Positions 52,341 to 59,409 of a stretch of 64,000 nt of DNA are shown here, one piece after another; position 1 is the first letter of the stretch, and each line of letters starts with the position of its first letter. Location: NCBI GenBank assembly GCA_963730685.1, contig CAVSSP010000001.1:1-64000 (forward strand). Direction: 5' to 3'. The position numbers and the translations under genes are program-made. The notes below the pieces were generated by a model. It made no database searches. It was not told the origin of the DNA and saw only the letters and a program-made list of their open reading frames with translations. The stretch comes from Bog-756 sp963730685 (GTDB lineage: Bacteria; Actinomycetota; Acidimicrobiia; Acidimicrobiales; RAAP-2).

Positions 52341-52374
52341 TATATGAACGAATAGTTTCCTATTTGTTCGTATA
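52341..52374. promoter_or_regulatory. Long palindromic operator before the ABC exporter operon
   Basis: TATATGAACGAATAG (52341-52355) and CTATTTGTTCGTATA (52360-52374) are inverse complements at 13 of 15 positions around TTTC. It lies 20 bp before the ABC ATPase start. The TetR regulator at the end of the same operon is the natural ligand. Confidence 0.78.
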
Positions 52375-52393
52375 GTTCTGGAGGCAGCCTCCA

Positions 52394-53290
52394 ATGTCGG
52401 ACACAGCAATACGGACACAGGGCCTGACGAAGCGCTTCGGTGATGTCACGGCTCTCGATCAGCTGGACCTCGAAGTCGCCCAGGGTGATGTGGTCGGCTA
52501 CCTCGGACCCAACGGCTCGGGCAAGACGACTACGATCCGCCTCCTACTCGGGCTGAGCCGCCCAACCGAGGGGCGGGCGGAGATCTTCGGGCTCGACTGC
52601 CAGCGTCAGCCCGTAGCGACCCATCGTCGCCTCGCCTTCGTGGCGGGAGAAGCCAACCTCTGGCCGTCGCTGACCGGAGCCGAGACGCTCGCCCTACTCG
52701 GCCGCGTCCACGGGCAGGTCGATGAGCCGTACCGAGATGAGCTGATCGAGCGGTTCGACCTGGACCCGAGCAAGAAGGTGCGCGCCTATTCGAAGGGAAA
52801 CCACCAAAAGGTCATTCTTATCGCTGCGCTAATGGTCCGACCCGAACTGCTGGTCCTGGACGAACCCACCAGCGGGCTCGACCCCCTCATGGAACAGGCG
52901 TTCCGCCACTGCATTGGCGAGGCCAGGGATCGAGGCCAGACCGTCTTCCTCTCCTCACACATCATGAGCGAGGTGGAGGCCCTGTGTGACCGGGTGGGCA
53001 TCTTGCGCGACGGCAAGCTGGTCGAGATGGGCACCCTCGCGCAGATGCGCCACTTGAGCGCGCTCACCGTCGAGGCACGGTTCGAGGGAGCCGTCCCCGA
53101 CGTTGCCGCAGTACCCGGGGTGAGCGCGGTGGAGACCAGCGGCCAGACGGTGCGCTGTCAAGTTCGAGGCTCCATCGAGCCCTTGGTCCAGGCCCTGGCT
53201 GCTGCGGGCGTCATTGAGCTGTTGAGCCGCGAGCCCTCCCTCGAAGAGCTGTTCCTCGCCCAGTACGGAGAGGACGGACATGCAGGCTGA
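52394..53290 (+). CDS. ABC transporter ATP-binding protein (drug-export type)
   Basis: The 298-residue ATPase has Walker A (GYLGPNGSGKTTTIRLLL), Walker B (ELLVLDEPTSGLDPLME) and the switch His (TVFLSSHIMSEVEALC). The signature is the variant AYSKGNHQKV in place of LSGGQ, which is common in this exporter group. The C-terminal 70 residues form the regulatory domain seen in DrrA-like proteins. It overlaps the permease gene by 11 bases. Together with the permease and TetR it forms a self-regulated export operon. Confidence 0.92.
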   Translation: MSDTAIRTQGLTKRFGDVTALDQLDLEVAQGDVVGYLGPNGSGKTTTIRLLLGLSRPTEGRAEIFGLDCQRQPVATHRRLAFVAGEANLWPSLTGAETLALLGRVHGQVDEPYRDELIERFDLDPSKKVRAYSKGNHQKVILIAALMVRPELLVLDEPTSGLDPLMEQAFRHCIGEARDRGQTVFLSSHIMSEVEALCDRVGILRDGKLVEMGTLAQMRHLSALTVEARFEGAVPDVAAVPGVSAVETSGQTVRCQVRGSIEPLVQALAAAGVIELLSREPSLEELFLAQYGEDGHAG

Positions 53291-54935
53291 CCTCGGCATC
53301 AGGGCGCGGATCACCGCACCAGTTCGTGCCGGTGGTCCGCCGGCCACTGTCGTTGCCGCCTTCAGCGCACGCAAGGCCGTGCGTTCGGGAGTCCTGTGGG
53401 GCTACATCTTCGGCGTCGCCATCGCCTCGTCGGAGGTCAGCTACGTCAAGATCTACAAGACGGTGGCACAACGCGGGGCCCTGGCAACCACGTATGGCAC
53501 CAGCAAGGCGATGAGCGCCCTCTTCGGTCCCGCCCCGCAGCTCCAGACGGTGAGCGGCTTCACCGTCTTCAAGATCTCCATGACCCTCATGATCCTCGGC
53601 GCTGTGTGGGGTCTGCTCACGAGCACTCGCCTACTCCGCGGCGAGGAGGACACCGGGCGCTGGGACCTGCTGGTCTGCGGCCAGACCACCCGGCGGGGTG
53701 CGACGACGCAGACCCTCATTGGGCTCGGCGCGGGCTGGGTGACCCTGTGGGCGATCACCGCATTCATCGCCGTCCTTTCCGGGCACCTGTCAAGCGTCCG
53801 GATCGGTGCCGGCGTATCGCTCTACTTCGCCCTGGCCATGGTGGCCACCGCGGGGATGTTCCTTGCCCTGGGGGCCGTGACCAGCCAGCTGGCCACCACC
53901 CGCCGCCAGGCGGCGTCGTTCGCCGCGGTGGTCCTCGGGGTCAGCTACGGCCTGCGACTCATCGCCGACGCCGGCGTGGGGCTCCACGGTCTGGTGTGGG
54001 TCTCGCCGCTCGGCTGGGTAGAGGAACTCCAGCCACTCATCTCCCCCCACCCCGTCGCCCTGGTGCCTATCGTCCTCCTCACCGCCGTGATGGCCGGAGT
54101 GGCCGTCCACCTTTCCGGACGGCGCGACGTGGGGGCGAGCATCGTGGCGGACCGGGTCCACGCCAAGCCCCGGCTCGGGTTGCTCTATGGTGCCAGTGGA
54201 CTGGCCATCCGTCTGATGCGGGCGACGGTCATCGGCTGGTGGGTGGCCATCGGCATCTCGGCGCTCCTCTACGGGCTTATTGCCAAATCGGCGGGGACCA
54301 CGATCTCGGGCTCGGTCCACGAGGTGTTCGCCAAGCTCGGGACGGCGGGCACGGGAACCGAGGCGATCCTCGGCGTGTGCTTCCTCATCGAAGCGATCCT
54401 GATCGGCTTCGTGGCCGCCGGTCAGGTCAACGCAGCCCGGGCCGAGGAGGCGGAGGGCCGCCTCGACCACTTCCTGATCGGACCGATCTCTCGGAGCAGG
54501 TGGCTCGGCGGGAGGCTCCTCGTTGCGCTGTTCGTCCTGGTGCTCAGCGGCGTCGCTGCCGGTGCCTTCGCGTGGCTCGGAGCGGCCAGCCAGCACTCCG
54601 GGGTGAGTCTCTGGGTCATGCTCAGCGCGGGCGTCAACCTCGTACCGCCGGCGATCGTCATTTTGGGGATCGGCGTGCTCACATTTGGGATTCGACCTCG
54701 TGCCACGTCGATCGTGGTCTACGCCGTTCTGGGATGGTCGCTGCTCATCGTCATCGTCGGCGGCTTCGGCACGGTCAGCCACTGGGTGCTCGACACCTCC
54801 GTGTTCCACCACATGGCATCGGCTCCCGGCATTCCGCCAAACTGGGAGGCGAACGGCATCATGAGTGCCGTCGGGTTCTTCGCTGCACTCGTTGGGGGGG
54901 TGGCCTTCAACAGACGCGACCTTCAAGGAGCATGA
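53280..54935 (+). CDS. ABC transporter permease, double-size
   Basis: The 551-residue membrane protein has about twelve transmembrane segments in two similar halves (first: GVLWGYIFGVAIASSEVSY, MTLMILGAVWGLLTSTRLLR; second: MRATVIGWWVAIGISALLYG, GVCFLIEAILIGFVAAGQVN). Each half has a TRLLRGEEDTGRWDLLVCG- or AEEAEGRLDHFLIGPISRSR-like loop. This is the YhgE/ABC-2 type of actinobacterial antibiotic exporters, with both permease halves in one chain. The start overlaps the ATPase and its stop overlaps the TetR ATG. Confidence 0.88.
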   Translation: MQADLGIRARITAPVRAGGPPATVVAAFSARKAVRSGVLWGYIFGVAIASSEVSYVKIYKTVAQRGALATTYGTSKAMSALFGPAPQLQTVSGFTVFKISMTLMILGAVWGLLTSTRLLRGEEDTGRWDLLVCGQTTRRGATTQTLIGLGAGWVTLWAITAFIAVLSGHLSSVRIGAGVSLYFALAMVATAGMFLALGAVTSQLATTRRQAASFAAVVLGVSYGLRLIADAGVGLHGLVWVSPLGWVEELQPLISPHPVALVPIVLLTAVMAGVAVHLSGRRDVGASIVADRVHAKPRLGLLYGASGLAIRLMRATVIGWWVAIGISALLYGLIAKSAGTTISGSVHEVFAKLGTAGTGTEAILGVCFLIEAILIGFVAAGQVNAARAEEAEGRLDHFLIGPISRSRWLGGRLLVALFVLVLSGVAAGAFAWLGAASQHSGVSLWVMLSAGVNLVPPAIVILGIGVLTFGIRPRATSIVVYAVLGWSLLIVIVGGFGTVSHWVLDTSVFHHMASAPGIPPNWEANGIMSAVGFFAALVGGVAFNRRDLQGA

Positions 54936-55603
54936 CCACCAACCGACCCGACTCATCAGCTACCTCAGCCCCTCCGAACGAAAACCATTCGGTAGGGTTC
55001 CAGGATCTGACCGCACGGGCTCAGATCCGTGAGGCGGCCCTGGAACACTTTGCGACCGAAGGCTACGACCGAGCGACCATCCGGGCTATCGCCCAGAGCG
55101 CCGGCGTCTCTCCCGGGTTGATCCGGCACCACTACGGATCAAAGGAAGGCTTGCGGAAGGCATGTGACGACCACGTGTTCGAGATGCTGCATCGGACCAA
55201 CTCTCAGCTCCTCGCCGATCCCAGCGCGGCAGCACACACCAGAGACGTCTCGAAGCGATTCGGCCGCTACGTAGCGCGATCTCTCGCCGACGGCTCCCCC
55301 ACTGTGGGGCCGATCTTCGACGAGATGGTGACGATGACCGAAGCGTGGCTCACACTCGCCGACGCTTCCCGCGTCGACCCCCCCGAAGTCGATCGGCGGG
55401 TCCGCGCCGCGCTCGTTACCGCCATGAAGATCGGAATACCGCTTCTCCACGTACATGTGTCCCGCGCCCTCGGTGTCGACATGTTCGATCCCGTCGGAGA
55501 TCGGCTCATTGCGTTGGGGCTTCTCGACATCTACTCCCACGCGCTGCTCGACGATGCAACTGCCGCCTCGGCTGCTACCGGTTACGAAGTGCCGCAGAGG
55601 TAG
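54932..55603 (+). CDS. TetR-family regulator of the exporter operon
   Basis: The 223-residue protein has a TetR helix-turn-helix at about 25-70 (AQIREAALEHFATEGYDRAT, IRAIAQSAGVSPGLIRHHYG) and a C-terminal ligand domain (FGRYVARSLADGSPTVGPIF). ATG 54932 overlaps the permease stop (ATGA) behind AAGGAG. As the last gene of the operon it can repress the 52341-52374 operator and make export inducible by its substrate. Confidence 0.9.
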   Translation: MTTNRPDSSATSAPPNENHSVGFQDLTARAQIREAALEHFATEGYDRATIRAIAQSAGVSPGLIRHHYGSKEGLRKACDDHVFEMLHRTNSQLLADPSAAAHTRDVSKRFGRYVARSLADGSPTVGPIFDEMVTMTEAWLTLADASRVDPPEVDRRVRAALVTAMKIGIPLLHVHVSRALGVDMFDPVGDRLIALGLLDIYSHALLDDATAASAATGYEVPQR

Positions 55604-55850
55604 TTCGGAACCGACAGGCCAAACGATGTCCGATGGAAGGGGTGCTTGCTGAACGCAGGCGTTCGGTAGTGGCCTTTGACCGATCCCAGGTCCTGACCGC
55701 ACCAATAGACGGAGCACGCGGGTTCCCACATTCGACTGACGGGAGTCAACACCATGTCCCGCAAGCGGAACGGGTTACGGATCAATTTGGGACGCCATCA
55801 CCCACGCTGACTGATCGCTGGAAGCGGATCCTCCTCAAGACACGATTAGG

Positions 55851-55892
55851 TCAATCTAGCTTGACGATTCTCGGGATGACAATGTAGATTGA
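55851..55892 (+). promoter_or_regulatory. Promoter and dyad of the HTH/Clp-N operon (right)
   Basis: TCAATCTA (55851-55858) and TAGATTGA (55885-55892) repeat the left-arm dyad. TTGACG (55861-55866) and TGTAGA (55883-55888) are spaced 16 bp. The start codon at 55897 follows so closely that the mRNA is probably leaderless. Confidence 0.65.
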
Positions 55893-55896
55893 CGGC

Positions 55897-56130
55897 ATGC
55901 CTTCCCCGGACCTAGCAGCCACCGCAGGGAGCGATGACCCGGCGGTCGGGCTCCGGGCCGTGGCGTCGCTTCGACGGCTGGCCGAACAGTTGGAGTCCCT
56001 GCACGTCGACCGAGCACGCAATCTCGGGTGGTCGTGGTCCCAGATCGCCGCAGAACTCGGTGTTTCCAAACAGGCCGTCCACCAAAAGCACGGTGGCCGC
56101 GCTGACCCGAGCAAAATGAAAGTGGGCTGA
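55897..56130 (+). CDS. Small HTH protein paired with Clp-N (right arm copy)
   Basis: It is identical in protein sequence to the 77-residue HTH protein at 46931 (helix-turn-helix SWSQIAAELGVSKQAVHQKH). Being in the intact arm, it is the reference copy. The Clp-N gene follows after 4 nt in the same operon. Confidence 0.85.
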   Translation: MPSPDLAATAGSDDPAVGLRAVASLRRLAEQLESLHVDRARNLGWSWSQIAAELGVSKQAVHQKHGGRADPSKMKVG

Positions 56131-56134
56131 GCAC

Positions 56135-56695
56135 ATGTTTGAACGATTCACCGAGCCGTCGAAAGCGGTCCTGGTCGAAGCCCAGGACCTCGCGGTGGAG
56201 CTGGGATCGCGCTTTATCAGCGTCGGTCACCTTCTTTATGGCTGCGCAGAAGGGCGGGAGGAGACGGCGGGCCTGGCGCTCCACGAGTGTGGGGTCACCG
56301 CCGCGTCTATCCGACGGCGGCTCCCGCAAGCGACCCAGGAGCCCGCAGGGCAAGCCGACCCCGAAGCACTGGGCGCCCTCGGGATCGACTACGACGGCGT
56401 CCGCGCTGCGGTCGAGGCCACCTTCGGAGCTGGCGCACTCGAGAACGCACCCGATCGCCGCGCGCCTGCTGCTCGGACCCATCGGCCACCTTTCACGCCC
56501 AATGCGAAGCGCTCGATCGAGCTGGCACTCCGAGCTGCTCAGGAGCTGCACCAACACCACATCGTGCCGGGCCATTTGCTGCTCGGACTGCTCCGTCTCG
56601 ACAACGACTTCGTGTCGAACATCGTCGAGCAATCCGGCACGACCGTCGCCAGGCTCTCGGCCGCAGTACTCATCCGCCTGGCGGCCGCGGCCTAG
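56135..56695 (+). CDS. Clp N-terminal-domain protein (right arm copy)
   Basis: The 186-residue protein is the intact version of the left-arm copy and ends AAAA with TAG. It has two Clp-N repeat units and no ATPase module. The only internal difference from the left copy is Gly for Ser in EALGALGIDYDG. The near identity of both copies implies a recent duplication or ongoing gene conversion between the arms. Confidence 0.88.
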   Translation: MFERFTEPSKAVLVEAQDLAVELGSRFISVGHLLYGCAEGREETAGLALHECGVTAASIRRRLPQATQEPAGQADPEALGALGIDYDGVRAAVEATFGAGALENAPDRRAPAARTHRPPFTPNAKRSIELALRAAQELHQHHIVPGHLLLGLLRLDNDFVSNIVEQSGTTVARLSAAVLIRLAAAA

Positions 56696-56784
56696 GAACG
56701 CAAACGTTCGCTCATGCGGCCTGAGGAGATGACTACCGCTGGTCTCGTGACGCGCCTTCGCGCTTCTACGGCCGACATTGCTGC

Positions 56785-57108
56785 CTATTGAAGCGGCGTC
56801 CCCACCCGATCCCCTGCACAGCGGACTATCCCCGCAAGCCGATCGGCATACAGAACAGATAAGGGGCTCAGCGGATAGGTGGCGAGGCCGGTGACCAGCG
56901 GCTTCGCCAGTCGATGAGCTTGACCATGAGTAGAACGGTAACCGCCGGGGACAACTGGGGCGAGGCGATGGGTGCTCCGGCGATCGGTGCTCCGGCGGAG
57001 CTGCCCAAGGTTCGGCGGCCAGGAGTTGGTTCGCTCCACTGGCCGGCGGAGCCCTATCGGGAGGGCCTTGTCCGCCTCGGTCGAACCTTTCTTCCGCTTC
57101 TTCGCCAC
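56785..57108 (-). CDS. Possible truncated gene running into the right arm
   Basis: A 107-codon frame starts MAKKRKKGSTEADKALPIGL with GC-rich third positions for about 60 codons and then continues across the outer boundary of the right arm (56842). If real, its original 3' end was replaced when the element inserted. I recognise no family, so it stays tentative. Confidence 0.22.
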   Translation of the reverse strand: MAKKRKKGSTEADKALPIGLRRPVERTNSWPPNLGQLRRSTDRRSTHRLAPVVPGGYRSTHGQAHRLAKPLVTGLATYPLSPLSVLYADRLAGIVRCAGDRVGTPLQ

Positions 57109-57385
57109 AATGGCATCGCCGATGCCACGTTCGGCGAGACGTTCACGGGTGACGTCGGATCAACCACTTCTGTCCGAGCTTCGCACGATCGGCAGGTTCT
57201 TCCGCGTCCCCTCGCCCCCACGAGGGCTATTGCGCAAGGACCCGTCCGACACGTCCTATTCGAGCGGCCCCTGAAGGTGTCCCTCGAAAACAAGGCATCA
57301 GCCCATCGATCTCGATGTTCCCTTCGAAGCTGACGATGAAACCGCAGACCGTGGCCGTCCCGCGTCCTGAAGGATCGATATGTGC
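56843..57385 (+). other. Region between right arm and P450, remnants only
   Basis: Besides the possible frame at 56785-57108 there is a minus-strand stretch (57227-57385) that continues in frame after the P450 stop (GFIVSFEGNIEIDGLMPCFR). It has no start codon, so it is at best a remnant. Confidence 0.3.
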
Positions 57386-58606
57386 TCAGCTGGCCACGAG
57401 CTGGACGGGGAGCTGCTCGTGGCGCCGCACGTTGAGGCTGTTGACCCATTGCGGCGAGCTCTCAGGGTCGAGGGTGAAGCTGCTCGTACGCTCGAGCAGC
57501 ACGGTCAGCACGGCGTGGGCCTCGACGCGGGCGAGGGGTGCGCCGACACAGTGGTGGATGCCCCGACCGAAGGTCACGTGACGGCGCGGCAACTTGCGAT
57601 GGAGGTCGACCTCGTCGGGTCGATCGAACGTGTTGGCGTCCCGGTTGCCTGAACCCCAGAGCAGCAGGACCGTGGAGCCGGCTGGGATGTCGACGCCGCC
57701 GAGGGGCGTGTCATTCGGCACGGAACGCATGTGGTTACGGAAGGGCGGCTCCAGGCGCAGCGCCTCTTCGATGAACATCGAGATCTGCGCCGGGTCCTGG
57801 CGGAGCTGCTCTTGGAGATCCTGGCGCTCCGCCAGGATGCGTACGGCATTGCCGAGCAGGCTGGTGGTGGACTCGCCCCCGGCGGCCAGCAGGGTGTGGA
57901 GGATGGACTTCGCATCGAATTCTCTGAACACTCCGCTGTTCACGCCACGTGCCACGGCGCCGAGGAGGTCTTCCCTCGGGTCCTCTACGGCCCGGGTGAG
58001 CTGATCGCTGATCCAGGTCTGGATCTCGTCGATACGGGCGATGAGTCCCATCAACTCGTCGAGGGACAGCGTCCCCCCGATCATCGCAGTCGATTCGAAC
58101 GCCGCACTCAGCAGCTGCTCCAGGTCGGCGTCGTGGAAGCCGATCAGGCGGCTGATCATGGTGATCGGCACGACGTTGCCGATGGCGGTCATGAACTCAC
58201 AGGTCCCGTCCGCGAGCGCCCGCGTCACGCATTCGTCGGCGATGTCGGCGATGTCGGGTTCGAGTTCAGCCATGCGCTTGGCGACCAGCTCGGGGAAGAC
58301 GGTGCTGCGGTGCAGCGTGTGCATAGGCGGGTCGGCGGTGGCGAGCGCCTGTGGCCCGGCGTCACCGAAGGGGAGACGGCAGGGGAGGCCGGCGTCGCCA
58401 CGGTAGAGCAGGGTGTTGAGCTTCGACGAGAAATCCTCGACCCGACTGGTGGCCTCGGCCAACAAGTCGAAGGTGGCGACAGTGAACACCCCGGTGCCAG
58501 GGACCTCCCATACCGGTGCCTCCTCCCGGAGCCGACGGTAGAACGGATAGGGATCGTCGATCACCTTTCGGTCGAGCAGCAACGTCCCTGGAATCCCATC
58601 GGTCAC
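57386..58606 (-). CDS. Cytochrome P450
   Basis: The 406-residue soluble P450 has the I-helix oxygen motif as AAGGESTTSLL (Gly-Glu-Ser-Thr in place of the common GxDT), the ExxR pair in EEALRLEPPFRNHMR and the heme loop FGRGIHHCVGAPLARVE with the thiolate Cys. It uses electrons from a ferredoxin system, not encoded nearby, to hydroxylate a substrate that cannot be named. GTG 58606 (VTDGIPGTLLLDRKVIDDPY) behind AAGGAGATG is the start; the longer open frame to 58828 is not coding in character. Confidence 0.93.
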   Translation of the reverse strand: MTDGIPGTLLLDRKVIDDPYPFYRRLREEAPVWEVPGTGVFTVATFDLLAEATSRVEDFSSKLNTLLYRGDAGLPCRLPFGDAGPQALATADPPMHTLHRSTVFPELVAKRMAELEPDIADIADECVTRALADGTCEFMTAIGNVVPITMISRLIGFHDADLEQLLSAAFESTAMIGGTLSLDELMGLIARIDEIQTWISDQLTRAVEDPREDLLGAVARGVNSGVFREFDAKSILHTLLAAGGESTTSLLGNAVRILAERQDLQEQLRQDPAQISMFIEEALRLEPPFRNHMRSVPNDTPLGGVDIPAGSTVLLLWGSGNRDANTFDRPDEVDLHRKLPRRHVTFGRGIHHCVGAPLARVEAHAVLTVLLERTSSFTLDPESSPQWVNSLNVRRHEQLPVQLVAS

Positions 58607-59409
58607 GTGACATCTCCTTCCTTGGAGCCCTCCGGATCGTAGCGGAAAGTCTCGTACTACTGAGGAAAGAACGAGGGTGTACTGTTCCGGCTGCGCTACC
58701 TTCACCTTTGCGCTAGGACCAGCACGCGTGACGTCGTCCGATGCACCGCTCAAAAGGTCGCGAACAGTCCAATCAATTTCACGCAGGCGATTGAGCATCT
58801 CTGCTCGGACGGCGCGCGGGGCACGCAACCACGGCTCGACAACTCAGTCCTTGATCCCCCCTGCTCCAACTCGACTCGGTCGTTCATTGAGGAGGTAGCC
58901 ACGTCGATGCGCACCAACCCGGTCACTCCGTGGCTCCCCCGCGCTCCCATCGTTAACGGGTGGAGGCTGGGTGACGGAGGAAGCGCGGTGATGTAGTGAC
59001 GCAGACTGCTGTAGGGGGCTGGCTCAGAACGGAGGTGAACATTCCCGCTGAGAATCCCACTGCCATCTCCGCCAGCGAGGCTCCGACGTTTGTAAATCGC
59101 GTCAAGTCGCCGGCATCGCTGTACTCATAAAGTCGCATTTCGCCACGACGATGCAGCGACCGCGACGGCCGCCTGCTCCGTGACCAAACTCTGCTGTCGC
59201 CAGCCAACGAACGCGCTTCTCGAATGCGGTAGGACGAAGGTGACCCGTCGGGACGGCGGTGCACAACGTCACAAGGGCGCACGACGTTCTCGAGACCCAG
59301 CGCCCGCTTGTTTCTTAGCTGACACACCCCGATGTCCTCCGATCGTTGAGGGCGCTTGTCGTCCTTTAGACACCTGGAGGTCCTGACATTCGGCAACTGT
59401 CCGGAGACG
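58607..59409 (+). other. Long intergenic region, no gene seen
   Basis: In about 800 bases I find no frame with convincing codon bias on either strand, apart from short antisense frames. The P450 promoter should lie at the left side. The rest might be a decayed gene beyond recognition. Confidence 0.4.

Larger units (their letters stand above)
55767..56842 (+). repeat. Large inverted repeat, right arm
   Basis: This uninterrupted arm of about 1076 bp is the reverse complement of the left arm at 45163-47303 without its IS. Within it lie the HTH and Clp-N genes and about 150 bp of shared flank (56694-56842). Differences are a few single bases, such as one base fewer in the GAAGCGCGAAGG region near 56758. 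Confidence 0.9.

Noticed and set aside
53396..54931. Extension of the TetR frame upstream through the permease gene
   Set aside because: The upstream part is the out-of-frame reading of the permease. The ATG at 54932 with AAGGAG is the real start.
45163..56842. Reading the inverted arms as a classical IS-based composite transposon
   Set aside because: The only transposase lies within one arm as a later insertion. The arms themselves carry no transposase gene, so a standard composite transposon is not supported.
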